A stretch of 52,857 nucleotides of DNA from a virus. The stretch spans positions 1 through 52,857 of the IMG/VR virus record IMGVR_UViG_3300020220_000072; one strand, given 5' to 3'. Numbering within the stretch: the stretch's first letter is position 1; each line of letters begins with the position of its first letter. Positions 1 to 10,476 of this stretch are shown here, piece after piece. The notes under the pieces are model-generated. The model did not search any database and had not been told where the DNA came from. It saw only the letters and a program-made list of their open reading frames with translations. Made by a program: the position numbers and the translations under genes.

Positions 1-140
1 CTCAAAATCCAGGTTATGAGATTGATTTGACCGAATATTCAGTTGAAAATCGTAGAAAAATTGAGACTTCAGACGATTTTATGTACGAAATCAAAGAAAT
101 TCGGGATAGCAACCCCGTAAAAAGTTCTGATTTTCACTAA
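1..140 (+). CDS. 3' end of an unidentified gene, truncated by the window edge
   Basis: An open frame (third frame of the window) runs in from the left edge and stops with TAA at 138-140, giving about 45 visible residues that end in VKSSDFH. The visible part is charged and hydrophilic, with no transmembrane segment. It lies directly upstream of a small gene and gp25, so a baseplate wedge or hub protein such as a gp53 or gp5 homologue would fit by position. I do not recognise the residues and cannot assign it. The stop is 12 bases before the next start, which suggests cotranscription. Confidence 0.55.
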   Translation, partial: QNPGYEIDLTEYSVENRRKIETSDDFMYEIKEIRDSNPVKSSDFH

Positions 141-152
141 TCAGGAGAAAAA

Positions 153-317
153 ATGGACGAAAAATTGATCTTATCGGAAATTTTACATGATAATTTGACA
201 GAAAAGAAGCACGATCTCAAAAAACAGACTGAGTTGCATGAAAGAATTCGCAATGATGAGGATTATGATGATTGGGAGTATGGAACAGAACCTTATTACG
301 GTAAAATAACCATGTAA
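153..317 (+). CDS. small hypothetical protein, 54 residues
   Basis: The ATG at 153 follows a strong ribosome binding site (AGGAG at 143-147, six bases upstream), and the frame stops with TAA at 315-317. The product is very acidic towards its C-terminus (a DEDYDDWEYG stretch) and starts MDEKLILSE, with no cysteines and no hydrophobic segment. It fills the gap between the truncated upstream gene and gp25. It is shorter than common ORF cut-offs and is easily missed. Small acidic proteins next to baseplate genes are common in marine T4-like phages, but I cannot name a family. Expression is supported mainly by the ribosome binding site and tight packing. Confidence 0.7.
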   Translation: MDEKLILSEILHDNLTEKKHDLKKQTELHERIRNDEDYDDWEYGTEPYYGKITM

Positions 318-356
318 TTGGAGTATAAATACAAAAAGATTTGTGGAGAATAGTAA

Positions 357-755
357 TTGGCATCTATTTCTAGAGCATTTAAAGACATTAATTTGTCTTT
401 TAAAAAGCATCCAGTTACTAAAGATCTTTTAACGATTCGAAATGAAGATGCGATTAAACGATCTGTCAAAAATATTATTTTCACAAAACTCGGTGAAAAA
501 TTTTTTGATCCTGATTTTGGTTCAAGAGTCACTGATGCACTATTTGAGTTAGATACAACATTTCCAGAGATACCTTTGGAGAATGAAATTAAATCAGTTT
601 TAGAAGCATATGAACCACGTATTGATAACATTAATGTAGAAGTAACTGTAAACGGAGAAGATCACGAATTGTTAGCAGTTATTCAATACGACATTGTTGG
701 TCTTCCCGTTGACACACAAATTATAGAGGTTGTTCTTTTACCTACTAGGGCATAA
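357..755 (+). CDS. gp25: baseplate wedge subunit gp25
   Basis: The 132 residues match T4 gp25 (132 residues), a lysozyme-like-fold wedge protein of the GPW/gp25 family that sits at the sheath-proximal face of the baseplate and primes sheath assembly. The N-terminal half has the family pattern: RAFKDINLSF, then a stretch around residues 28-55 with RNEDAIKRSVKNI and LGEKFFDPDFGS, the conserved F-x-P-x-F-G-S loop. The C-terminus is a beta segment ending in EVVLLPTRA. The start is a TTG at 357 with GGAG at 345-348 at good spacing; no in-frame ATG fits the family N-terminus better. gp6 follows after two bases, as in other cyanomyoviruses, and the two proteins touch in the wedge. Confidence 0.93.
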   Translation: MASISRAFKDINLSFKKHPVTKDLLTIRNEDAIKRSVKNIIFTKLGEKFFDPDFGSRVTDALFELDTTFPEIPLENEIKSVLEAYEPRIDNINVEVTVNGEDHELLAVIQYDIVGLPVDTQIIEVVLLPTRA

Positions 756-757
756 TA

Positions 758-2638
758 ATGGCATTCGGTCAGTACACAAATCTAGATTTTGATCAGATAA
801 AAGTTTCGATTCAGGATTACCTGAGAGCAAATAGCAATTTTACTGATTTTGATTTTGAAGGTTCGAATCTTTCGGTCCTGATTAATACCCTAGCTTATAA
901 TACATACATCACAGCGTACAATACAAATCTTGCAGTTAATGAATCATTTCTCGATTCTGCAATTCTAAGAGAAAATGTCGTCTCTCTTGTTAGGGGTATC
1001 GGATATGTTCCAAGATCAAGAAGATCGGCAATTGCAAAAATTTCATTCAGAGTCAATAACTTAACATCTCTTACTGCAACATTAAAGGCAGGAGTTGTTT
1101 GTAATGGTTCAGCAAATAATACTAATTTTATTTTTTCAATTCCTGAAGATGTAACCACAAATGTTATAAATGGAATTGCAAGATTTGATAATGTTGAAAT
1201 TTATGAAGGAACATTTGTTCAAACGAAATTCACAGTCAGTCAATCAGTTTACGATCAAAAATACATTTTACCAAACTCTTTTGTAGACACAAGTACAATC
1301 AGAGTCCTAATTAAATTATCCGAAAATTCTTCAGTATCTTCTGAATATAAGCAAGTTGATAATATTTTAAAGATTGATGGTCGATCAGACATTTATCTAA
1401 TTCAGGAAGTTTCTGACGAAAGATATGAATTATTATTTGGTGATGGAATCATCGGCAAAAAACTAGAGAATGGAAATGTTATTGATGTTTCATACATTAC
1501 AACATCTGGTAGAGGTGGAAATGGTGCCACTCAATTTAATTTGGTAGGAATTTTGAGAGATGAAAATAATACTATAATTGATCCAACAAATGTATCAAGA
1601 ATTACTACATCTCAATCATCAAGAAATGGTGATGAATCGGAATCAATTAATTCAATCAAACATTTTGCTCCAAGAATTTATTCCTCGCAGTATAGAGCAG
1701 TTACTGCATCTGATTATGAGTCAATTATCGGATACATCTATCCAAATGTAGATTCTGTGACTGCTTATGGTGGAGAAGAATTAAGTCCTCCACAATACGG
1801 AAAAGTTTTTATTTCAGTTAAACCAAGAAATGGTGATAAACTTCCAAATTCTACAAAAAGAGATCTTCTGTTAAAATTAAAAAATTATTCAATTGCAGGA
1901 ATTATTCCCCAATTTATTGATGCCAAGTATCTTTATGTTGAAATAGTTTCTTCAGTTTATTTTGACTATAATAAAAATAATAGAGTTTCTGATTTAAGAA
2001 CATTGATTTTAAGTTCATTGACGCAATATTCGCAGTCTATTGATTTGAATAAATTTGGAGGTAGATTTAAATATAGCAAAGTTTCATCATTAATTGATAA
2101 TGTTAATTATTCAATTACTTCTAACATAACAAGTGTTCTTATTCGCAGAGATTTAATTGCCGAAATTGATTCAAATGCTCAGTATGAAATTTGTTTTGGA
2201 AACGCATTTCATACATCAAAGGACACATACAACATTAATTCAACATCATTTAAAATTGTAGGAATTAATGATGATGTCTATTTGGCAGATAGAAGAGTTT
2301 CATCGACAACCGGTGAAATTTTCTTTTTTACTTATAAAGATTTAAAACCAAAAATTATTAAAAGAAATGCTGGAACTGTTAACTATGATACTGGAGAAAT
2401 TATTATAGATACTGTAAACATATCTTCAACAGCAGCACCAAATAATGTTATAGAAATTCAAGCCGTTCCACTTTCCAATGATGTCATTGGATTAAAAGAT
2501 TTATATGTTAGATTTGACGTTGGATCATCTAAAATTAATTTAATTCGTGACGTAATTTCTTCTGGAGAAAATACCTCTGGAACAAGATTGACCACACAAA
2601 CAAGTTACTATCAACCAGGATTTATAAGAGAACTCTAA
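758..2638 (+). CDS. gp6: baseplate wedge subunit gp6
   Basis: The 626 residues compare with 660 for T4 gp6, which forms the ring of dimers that holds the wedges together in the baseplate. The N-terminal third carries the typical FDFEGSNLSVLINTLAYNTY and NESFLDSA segments of the family; the region around residues 300-330 has FAPRIYSSQYRAVTASDYE, the baseplate J-like signature near the core of gp6. No signal peptide or membrane segment is visible. The ATG at 758 lies two bases after gp25, and the stop is four bases before the next gene, so gp25, gp6 and the following giant gene are translationally linked. The protein has none of the repeat modules seen in its neighbours, in keeping with a conserved inner-wedge role. 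Confidence 0.94.
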   Translation: MAFGQYTNLDFDQIKVSIQDYLRANSNFTDFDFEGSNLSVLINTLAYNTYITAYNTNLAVNESFLDSAILRENVVSLVRGIGYVPRSRRSAIAKISFRVNNLTSLTATLKAGVVCNGSANNTNFIFSIPEDVTTNVINGIARFDNVEIYEGTFVQTKFTVSQSVYDQKYILPNSFVDTSTIRVLIKLSENSSVSSEYKQVDNILKIDGRSDIYLIQEVSDERYELLFGDGIIGKKLENGNVIDVSYITTSGRGGNGATQFNLVGILRDENNTIIDPTNVSRITTSQSSRNGDESESINSIKHFAPRIYSSQYRAVTASDYESIIGYIYPNVDSVTAYGGEELSPPQYGKVFISVKPRNGDKLPNSTKRDLLLKLKNYSIAGIIPQFIDAKYLYVEIVSSVYFDYNKNNRVSDLRTLILSSLTQYSQSIDLNKFGGRFKYSKVSSLIDNVNYSITSNITSVLIRRDLIAEIDSNAQYEICFGNAFHTSKDTYNINSTSFKIVGINDDVYLADRRVSSTTGEIFFFTYKDLKPKIIKRNAGTVNYDTGEIIIDTVNISSTAAPNNVIEIQAVPLSNDVIGLKDLYVRFDVGSSKINLIRDVISSGENTSGTRLTTQTSYYQPGFIREL

Positions 2639-2642
2639 AGAT

Positions 2643-5600
2643 ATGATAAGCACCTCATCACAAAGAGTCAAGATTAGTCAGGTAGTTCAAAACCAACTAC
2701 CAGAATTTATTTTAAATGAAAATCCACTGTTTTCTGATTTTTTAAAAAGTTATTATACATCGCAAGATCATCCAGGTGGTCCAGCAGATCTTGCTGAAAA
2801 TTTAGATTATTACACAAAACTTGATTCTTTGGTTGGATCTGCTTTAAGTAGTTACACTAGATTAAGTTATAGAATAGAACCATATACTAAAACGATTGTA
2901 GTTAATAGTACAGCAGGATTTCCAGAATCTTATGGATTAATTAAAATTAATAATGAGATTATCACTTATACTGGATTGTCAGCGACTAATCCAAATCAAA
3001 CATTTAAAATTACTGTAGAAGGAAGTGAATTATCAAATGAAGATGTTAAATTTTTTGTTAATGGTGTAGAGTCTGGTGAATTGAATTTAAAGAAGGGTGG
3101 AACTTATATCTTTGATCAATCTGATTCAAGCAATGATGGATATGATCTCAAAATTTCAACAACTCAAGATGGAACTTGGAATGCCGGAATTGCTTATACT
3201 ACAGGAATTACAGTTACTGGTGTTCTTGGTGCAAACAGAAAAACAACATTTATTGTTCCAGAATCTGCTCCTAATAATTTTTACTTATACAGTCCTACAA
3301 TTTCCAACATGTATGGAAATTCCGCAATTAATGTTGAGGTATTGCGAAAAAACACTTTTACTGGATGTATAAGAGGATTCAGTGGAATTGAAAAATTATC
3401 CAGAACCAATGTACCAGAATCTTTATCTTTTACAAAAACTTCTGCTCAATCTCATACAGAAAATTCACTTGTACAAAACTTAAGTAGTTTATTTGCCAGG
3501 GAATTCTTTAAAAAATTAAAATCACTTTATGCTCCAGATTTTCAGGGAGTTGAATTTGATTCAGATTTAAATCATGTTCAATTTATAAAGCAAATCAAAG
3601 ATTTTTATTCTTCTAAAGGAACTAATGAAGCAATTAAAATTTTGTTTAGAGTTCTTTATGGTGTAGAATCTGATGTAATTAAGCCTCAAGACTTTTTAAT
3701 TAAAGCATCTGATGCTGATTATTTGACAACTAAAAAAATGGTTGTTCAACATGCGAATCCTCTTTATAGAGAAAGATCTGCAAGAGAATTAGTAAATGTT
3801 CCTGATATTAAAAGAATAGAAGGATCCTCGTTAATACAATCTGATCCTAGAGCTACAACTTCTATTTCTAGAGTTGATGAATTTAGATATAAAAATCAAA
3901 GTTATTATCTGCTCTCACTACCAAATGATGAAAATTTAAGTCAATTTAGAATTACAAAAAAAACTAGATTAACTTCACCATTATCTATAAATTCAAAAAC
4001 AATAACTGTAGATTCTACATTAGGATTTCCAAATAAAGGAAGTTTAATCGTCAATGGGCAAGATGTTGTTTCTTACACGGACAAAACATTTAATCAATTT
4101 TTAAATATTTCAAAAATAAGTAGATCGTATACAAATGGTGATGAAGTTTCTGAAATTATTGATACGTATGCTTATGCAGCAGATGATTCTTCATTAAAAA
4201 TTAATGTTCACATTACTGGAGTATTATCTGATTTTGACATTCCTTCAGATTATTCTTTATTGAGACCTGGAGATACAATCAAAGCAGGATCTCAAGGATT
4301 TATAAAAAATGAAAAAGATGTTCTATTTAATAGTTGGTTAGTTAATACCAGTGTTAATTATCAAATTAAAGAAATTGAATCTACAACATCTTTTGGAATT
4401 TATAATGTGATTACAAAATCAAGTCACACATTCAATGAAAAGGATGCTGTGGAAATTGTTTTTACAGATTTAACTACAAAATCATGTATTATTAACACAA
4501 TTACAAATTCAAATTCATTTTCTATTTCAGAAGCAGGAACTCTAAATTTAAATAAAATTTTATATATTAGAAGAAAAATTGCATTTGCAAATAGCAACAT
4601 TTATGAAAATGTCAAATCTTTTTCTGCGGATGTTCAAAATGTTTACGACAGTAATGGTGATGCATATGTTGCCTCTGGATCTATACCATCTTTAGGTGGA
4701 AAAATAATCTCAGCAAAGAATAGATCTGTATCTTGGACTGGAACAACTGTTGATGTAAATATTCAAGTTACAACAGGATCAGTTGATCATGGGTTTTATA
4801 GTGGGGAAATTGTCAAATATACATCAATCAATGGATCTTTAGGTAATTTGATAAGTGATAAAAATTATTATGTGAGAAGAATTAATTCAAATGAAATTAA
4901 TCTTGCAAATAGTCTTGTAGATCTTGCTAACGATAGATTTGTAAATGCTTCTGGATCTGGTACATTTAAATTACAAATTCCAAAATTTGTTGATAAACAA
5001 ATACAAACACAAAGATTTTTAAAAAAAATTCCACAAAATCCAAATTTTGATGGTGGATTTTATGAAACTACTCCAGGAACCATTGGAATTTTGATTAATG
5101 GTGTAGAAATCAAAAACTATAAATCATCTGATAAAGTTTATTTTGGGTCAATAAATTCTATAGAAGTTTTGGGTGGTGGAAAAGATTACGACGTAATCAA
5201 TCCACCAAAAGTAATTTTTGAAAGTGAAAATGGAGTTGATGCGTCAGCTATTTGTTGTGTTAAAGGAGAATTGAAGGAAATAGAAATTCTTGATCCAGGA
5301 TTTGATTATGTTTCCGAACCAAAAATTTCTATTTCTGGTGGAAATGGATTTGGAGCAACTGCTGAAGTTAGACTCGAATCATTTTCACATTCCATGAATT
5401 TTAATGCAGGATCAATTGATTTAACTAATAACTTAATAGGATTTTCTACATTTCATAAATTTGAAAATGGAGAGGATGTTATTTATAGATCATTTGGTCA
5501 GCAAGAAATTGGTATTGGAACGACAGGCACTTTAATAAACAATACAATTTATTATGTTTCTAGAGTTGGTCCAAGTAGTATTGCGTTATCAAATAATTCT

Positions 5601-8600
5601 ACTGATGCTATAAATCAAACAAATTTAATTGATTTGAGAGAGGTTGGAAGTGGCATACAAAGATTTGATAGCGTTTCATTAAAGAAAAGAATTGGAGAAA
5701 TTATTGTTACTAATTCTGGCAGTGGGTATGCAAATAAAAAAAGACTCATTGCATCTTCTGGAATTATAACTTCAACCAATACATTATTTTATAAAAATCA
5801 CAACTATAATGATGGAGATTTAGTTTTATACAAAACTACGGGTATTCCAATTGGAGGATTATCAAACAATAATTATTATCATGTAATTAAAATTAATGAA
5901 AATAATTTTAGATTATCTTTTGCAGGATCCACAGAACTCGATGTTTCTAGAACTAATTATATTACAAATCAATTCATTGGCATCTCATCAATTGGGTCCG
6001 GATCACACATATTTAATTATCCACCAATTTCAGTTTTAGTGTCTGGAGAAATTGGAATTAAAAAGTCAGATACAGAAGATTATTCATCTAAAATAAGACC
6101 AATATTCGGAGGATCAATTACATCAATTGATTTGGAAAATGTTGGAAAAGGATATGGATATAGTACGATTATAAACAACTCTAAAGCAGTAAATGTAAGA
6201 GTTTCTGCTGCAGGAACTCAAAGTTTTTATAAAGCAATTTTAGATAAAACTGGATCAATTGTAGATGTCATTATTACAAAAAAAGGTGCTGATTACACAT
6301 CAGCACCAAAACTTAAAGTCATTGGTGATGGAGTGGGTGCAGAATTAGTTGCAGTTTCTTCTGGTAGTAGCGTTACTGGAGTAAAAATTAAGAATGGTGG
6401 TGTTGGATATTCTACATCAAATTTTGTTATACAAGAAATTCTTCCTGGATCTGGCGCAAAATTTTTAGTTAACTTAAAATCTTGGACAGTCAATGATGTT
6501 AAAAGGTACGAAAATAGTTTTAATGAGGATGATTTATTTTTAGAAGAAGGTGATGAGGGAAGAGGAATTAAATTAACTGCTTTGTATTCTCCAAGGGAAC
6601 TTAGAAAAAATTTAAAGCAAAAAAATAGCGATGGCAGCATTAATTACACACAAAATGATCTTATTTTTAAAAATAATACAGAAAAAATATCAAATTCACA
6701 TTCACCAATTATAGGATGGGCATATGACGGAAATCCAATTTATGGTCCATATGGATATTCTAACAAAAATGGCGGTAATATAAAATTAATGGTATCTGGA
6801 TATTCATTGAAATCTGCTCGTATAGATGGTCCTCCAACTTCAACATTTCCTCTTGGGTTTTTTATAGAAGATTATGAATTTTTAAATAATGCAGATCTGG
6901 ATGAAAAAAATGGTAGATTCTGTATTACTCCAGATTTTCCAAATGGAACCTACGCATATTTTGCAACAGTTAATCAATCTTTAAGTACTAAAGGTGTTTT
7001 TAAAAACTATAGAGAACCTCAGTTTCCTTATTTAATAGGTGATAAATATGCAGCAAATCCTGATGAGTTTAATTTCTCTAAAAAAAATTCGCAATATTCA
7101 AACATAAATTTAAACAATTATCATAGAAATACCTATCACTATAAACTAAATGATAAATTTACTTTTTATGATGGAATTTATCAAAATAATTTAGAGGAGG
7201 AATCTGATGTTATATTCACTTCACTTGGAGAAATTGATAAAGTTAAGATTTTAAATTCAGGTGAAAATTATCAAATTAATGACAGACTAGTTTTGGATGA
7301 AAAAAGTATCAATAGTGGATCTGATTTTTCTGCAAAAGTAAAGGAAGTTATTGGTGCAAAAACAATCTCTATAGGATATACTGCAGTTGATGTTGAAAAC
7401 GTCGTCTTCACGTACGATAATTTTAGTGGTAATGTGACTGGGCATTCACAGTCTCCACATAATTTATCGAATGGTGATGTAATTTCTATTAGTGGTGTAT
7501 CAACGAATTCTTTAGATAATTTAAATGGACAGCATTTGATTAATGTGTCTGATTTAAACTATTCGCTTTCAATTGGAATCGGAACTACTGGACAAACAGG
7601 AATCGTAACATCAATTTCAGTAGTAGGTCCAAGTATAACAGACTTAAATAATGTATCTCCAAATGATGTATTATCATTTGGAAATGAACAAATGTTGGTA
7701 TTAAATATAGATGCTGCTAATAGTAAATTAAGAGTTTTAAGAAGATATAGTGGAACTGGAGGAACTTCTATTTCTGCTGGAAATAAATTAAAAGTTTCAT
7801 CCAAAAAAATTAATTTTAATTTAGGAATTAGCACTAATGTTGAAACATTTAGAAATCTTTCATATTATTTTAATCCAAAGGAACATGTAGCAATTGGCAC
7901 TGCTTTTGGTGTTGGAATTGGATCAACTATTGTATACACTCTTAATGTTCCAGGTAACATCGGAAGAGAAAGATTTATACCAACAAGAACGATCTACTTA
8001 GAAAATCATCAATTTACAACAGGACAAGCATTAACATATTCAAATGGGTCGGGATCATCAATAGTTGTATCAAATGGATCTACAACATTCTCTCTTCAAG
8101 ATAATTCAACAGTTTATGCAATTAAAGTTAGTTCAGATCTGTTAGGAATTTCTACAACCACTGTTGGAATTGGTTCAAGCGGAAAGGTAGAGGGCATTGG
8201 TGCTCCCGGAGTTCAATTAAGATTTACTTCTATTGGTTCTGGTCAATACCACAGTTTTACTCCTCTTAAACCAGAATTCAAAGGAACTGTAAAAAAAGTT
8301 GTTGCAACGGTTGTTTGTGATGAAGATCATAATCTTTCATTAAATGAAGATGTAAAAATTTCTTTAACTCCTGGGATATCGACAACATTTTATGTTAAAT
8401 ACGATCAAGATACAAAATTAACTACATTTAATGAAATTACATTCAATTCGTCAGCAATTAGTTTGGATCAAGGTAAAATAACAATTAATAGTCACAATTT
8501 AAATACGGGAGATAAAATTTTATATACAAGTGCAAATGAAGCATCTCCATTAAAAACTAAAAAGTCTTACTATGTCGTAAAAATTGATAAAAATAATTTT

Positions 8601-10448
8601 AAATTATGTGAAAACTATTATAAGGCAACAAAACAATTTCCAGAATTTATCAACTTTACTTCAATTGGAGGATCTAATCAAAAAATTTCTAAAATTAATC
8701 CACAATTAATAGCAGTTAAAGGAAATACCGTAGTATTTGATTTATCAGATTCATCACTGAGTCAATCATTATCTGGCAAAAAGATTGAGGTTTTTGATTT
8801 TAACTTATATAAAGATAAAAATTTCACAATTCCATATTATTCAAATAATACCGAAAATGAGAAGAATTTCAATGTGATTAAATTTGGACAAGTTGGTATT
8901 GGGTCTGCTAAAGTCAAGTTAGAAATTACTGAAAGTACACCAGAGCAATTATTTTATAGATTAGAACCAAAATCTATCAATCTAATCCAAGACTTATTTA
9001 AATCTCCATTGGTTGATAGAGATGTTATTAATTACTCATGTCTACAGTCAAAGCAAATTAGTTATTTCAATGTATTGGGAAAAGTCGTTGGAATTGGTTC
9101 TACAACATTCAAAATAAATCTTTTGGATGAACCAGAAAAAAATTCATACAGTCAAAATGAAGCTACTGTACTTAAATTTTCCACAAATTCTCCAAACATA
9201 AAGGGTCCTATAGAAAAAATTGAAATAGTTTCAAAAGGAAGAAATTATTTTTATCCTCCAGTGGTAGTTTCTGCTGGAAGTTCAAATAACAACACTGCTT
9301 TGATTGAACTTTTTGGATCTAATATTGGATTGTTAAAAAAATATAACTTAAAAAACGTTGGATTTAATTATTCAGCAGATTTAACTTTGAGACCATTTGC
9401 TATTTTTCCACAAGCAATAAAATTAAAATCTTTGTTAAAAGTTGTTGACGTATCTTTACTAAATGGTGGATCTAAATATACAGTTTCTCCAGACTTAATT
9501 GTTGTAGATTCTATAACAAATCAATCTATACCTGGATTTTTATTTCAAACTTCTCTGAATGGAACATCCATTACAGATGTAAAGATTTTACAGATTCCAC
9601 AAAATCTTTTTTCAATTCCTCCAAAAATTATAGCAACAAACAATTCAAATGGAGTGGGAGTTCAAACAGTATCATTTAATTCTTCATTGAGAAGAGTAAC
9701 ATTAAAACTTAATGAAACTTTTTCTAATACTAATTTTCCATTTTTTGTTGGAGATAAAATTTTTGTAGAAAACATTGGTATTGTGTCTACAGGAAATGGA
9801 TATAATTCATCAGATTATAACTATAATCTATTTTCAATCGTTGGTGTAAATACATCAAATAGTGAAATTTCATATATAATAAACAATCAATCACCAGGAA
9901 CTTTTAAATTTAGTGGTTCTTTTCCAAAAGTAATTTTGGAAGAAGATTTGCCAATAATTACTCCTATCACAGAAAAAACTAAATTTAATAAACAGGAAGA
10001 AATTTATGTAGGATCTTCAAACTATGGAAAAATAATTTCCATAGATGAAGATAACAATGTCGCTAAAGTGATTATGGAAGTTGCTCCTATAAAATCTGGT
10101 GATGTGTTAATAGGTCAATCTTCAAAATCTTCAGCAATCGTTAGTGATGCTAATTATATAGAATCTTTCTTTAAAGTGTCTTCATCGTCAAAAACTGTTG
10201 ATGGATGGCAAAGAGACACTGGAAAATTGAGTGATGAAGTGCAAAAAATACATGATAGCGATTATTATCAATTTTTCTCATACTCAATTAAAAGTTCAAT
10301 TCCAAAGTCAAAATGGCAAAATATTGTTGATGCTACAACACACTCTGTCGGATTTAAAAATTTTGCAGATCTTGAAATTATTTCTGTTCCGGAAAATAAA
10401 GCAACAATACAATCTGCACTTATTAAACAAGAACCGACTATTTTTTAG
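2643..10448 (+). CDS. giant modular baseplate/fibre protein with YHYH domain, 2601 residues
   Basis: This gene lies between gp6 and gp8, the slot of T4 gp7 (1032 residues), but is 2.5 times longer. Visible parts in order: an N-terminal anchor (about 1-330) with an early E-x-RG module near residue 100; repeated H-x4-G-[DE]-x-[VI]-x-Y units near 714, 936, 1051, 1787 and 1949; about nine GxGY units near 835, 878, 1018, 1157, 1206, 1246, 1531, 2189 and 2264; and a YHYH-type domain at about 1350-1450 (GWAYDGNPIYGPYGY, then NGRF and PNGTYAYF). A C-terminal segment (about 2510-2601) contains DSDYYQFFSYSIKSS, an ending I associate from memory with large cyanophage baseplate proteins. Virion location is inferred from synteny. 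It may combine gp7 scaffolding with receptor- or surface-contact modules. No frameshift interrupts the 7.8 kb frame. Confidence 0.8.
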   Translation: MISTSSQRVKISQVVQNQLPEFILNENPLFSDFLKSYYTSQDHPGGPADLAENLDYYTKLDSLVGSALSSYTRLSYRIEPYTKTIVVNSTAGFPESYGLIKINNEIITYTGLSATNPNQTFKITVEGSELSNEDVKFFVNGVESGELNLKKGGTYIFDQSDSSNDGYDLKISTTQDGTWNAGIAYTTGITVTGVLGANRKTTFIVPESAPNNFYLYSPTISNMYGNSAINVEVLRKNTFTGCIRGFSGIEKLSRTNVPESLSFTKTSAQSHTENSLVQNLSSLFAREFFKKLKSLYAPDFQGVEFDSDLNHVQFIKQIKDFYSSKGTNEAIKILFRVLYGVESDVIKPQDFLIKASDADYLTTKKMVVQHANPLYRERSARELVNVPDIKRIEGSSLIQSDPRATTSISRVDEFRYKNQSYYLLSLPNDENLSQFRITKKTRLTSPLSINSKTITVDSTLGFPNKGSLIVNGQDVVSYTDKTFNQFLNISKISRSYTNGDEVSEIIDTYAYAADDSSLKINVHITGVLSDFDIPSDYSLLRPGDTIKAGSQGFIKNEKDVLFNSWLVNTSVNYQIKEIESTTSFGIYNVITKSSHTFNEKDAVEIVFTDLTTKSCIINTITNSNSFSISEAGTLNLNKILYIRRKIAFANSNIYENVKSFSADVQNVYDSNGDAYVASGSIPSLGGKIISAKNRSVSWTGTTVDVNIQVTTGSVDHGFYSGEIVKYTSINGSLGNLISDKNYYVRRINSNEINLANSLVDLANDRFVNASGSGTFKLQIPKFVDKQIQTQRFLKKIPQNPNFDGGFYETTPGTIGILINGVEIKNYKSSDKVYFGSINSIEVLGGGKDYDVINPPKVIFESENGVDASAICCVKGELKEIEILDPGFDYVSEPKISISGGNGFGATAEVRLESFSHSMNFNAGSIDLTNNLIGFSTFHKFENGEDVIYRSFGQQEIGIGTTGTLINNTIYYVSRVGPSSIALSNNSTDAINQTNLIDLREVGSGIQRFDSVSLKKRIGEIIVTNSGSGYANKKRLIASSGIITSTNTLFYKNHNYNDGDLVLYKTTGIPIGGLSNNNYYHVIKINENNFRLSFAGSTELDVSRTNYITNQFIGISSIGSGSHIFNYPPISVLVSGEIGIKKSDTEDYSSKIRPIFGGSITSIDLENVGKGYGYSTIINNSKAVNVRVSAAGTQSFYKAILDKTGSIVDVIITKKGADYTSAPKLKVIGDGVGAELVAVSSGSSVTGVKIKNGGVGYSTSNFVIQEILPGSGAKFLVNLKSWTVNDVKRYENSFNEDDLFLEEGDEGRGIKLTALYSPRELRKNLKQKNSDGSINYTQNDLIFKNNTEKISNSHSPIIGWAYDGNPIYGPYGYSNKNGGNIKLMVSGYSLKSARIDGPPTSTFPLGFFIEDYEFLNNADLDEKNGRFCITPDFPNGTYAYFATVNQSLSTKGVFKNYREPQFPYLIGDKYAANPDEFNFSKKNSQYSNINLNNYHRNTYHYKLNDKFTFYDGIYQNNLEEESDVIFTSLGEIDKVKILNSGENYQINDRLVLDEKSINSGSDFSAKVKEVIGAKTISIGYTAVDVENVVFTYDNFSGNVTGHSQSPHNLSNGDVISISGVSTNSLDNLNGQHLINVSDLNYSLSIGIGTTGQTGIVTSISVVGPSITDLNNVSPNDVLSFGNEQMLVLNIDAANSKLRVLRRYSGTGGTSISAGNKLKVSSKKINFNLGISTNVETFRNLSYYFNPKEHVAIGTAFGVGIGSTIVYTLNVPGNIGRERFIPTRTIYLENHQFTTGQALTYSNGSGSSIVVSNGSTTFSLQDNSTVYAIKVSSDLLGISTTTVGIGSSGKVEGIGAPGVQLRFTSIGSGQYHSFTPLKPEFKGTVKKVVATVVCDEDHNLSLNEDVKISLTPGISTTFYVKYDQDTKLTTFNEITFNSSAISLDQGKITINSHNLNTGDKILYTSANEASPLKTKKSYYVVKIDKNNFKLCENYYKATKQFPEFINFTSIGGSNQKISKINPQLIAVKGNTVVFDLSDSSLSQSLSGKKIEVFDFNLYKDKNFTIPYYSNNTENEKNFNVIKFGQVGIGSAKVKLEITESTPEQLFYRLEPKSINLIQDLFKSPLVDRDVINYSCLQSKQISYFNVLGKVVGIGSTTFKINLLDEPEKNSYSQNEATVLKFSTNSPNIKGPIEKIEIVSKGRNYFYPPVVVSAGSSNNNTALIELFGSNIGLLKKYNLKNVGFNYSADLTLRPFAIFPQAIKLKSLLKVVDVSLLNGGSKYTVSPDLIVVDSITNQSIPGFLFQTSLNGTSITDVKILQIPQNLFSIPPKIIATNNSNGVGVQTVSFNSSLRRVTLKLNETFSNTNFPFFVGDKIFVENIGIVSTGNGYNSSDYNYNLFSIVGVNTSNSEISYIINNQSPGTFKFSGSFPKVILEEDLPIITPITEKTKFNKQEEIYVGSSNYGKIISIDEDNNVAKVIMEVAPIKSGDVLIGQSSKSSAIVSDANYIESFFKVSSSSKTVDGWQRDTGKLSDEVQKIHDSDYYQFFSYSIKSSIPKSKWQNIVDATTHSVGFKNFADLEIISVPENKATIQSALIKQEPTIF

Positions 10449-10449
10449 T

Positions 10450-10457
10450 AATAAATA
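10450..10457 (+). promoter_or_regulatory. late promoter-like site AATAAATA
   Basis: One mismatch from the T4 late consensus TATAAATA. It begins directly after the stop of the 2601-residue gene and lies 20-27 bases before the small gene at 10477, the usual distance for a gp55-dependent late start. No -35 element is expected for this class. Confidence 0.55.
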
Positions 10458-10476
10458 ATTAAAAGTCGGCGGTTCA

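Noticed and set aside
296-631. Reverse-strand open frame opposite gp25
   Set aside because: Shadow of a clear gp25 frame; no ribosome binding site and no recognisable family. The same holds for all other reverse-strand frames, which lie opposite strong + strand genes.
3097-3372. Plus-strand frame of 91 codons inside the 2601-residue gene
   Set aside because: Out-of-frame shadow; the main frame runs unbroken and contains recognisable modules through this stretch.
7560-8180. Repeated short DNA such as GGAATTGG-TC-ACAAC seen many times, considered as a CRISPR or satellite array
   Set aside because: The units are in frame, irregularly spaced and encode G-I-G-[ST]-T peptides of structural proteins; there are no uniform spacers.
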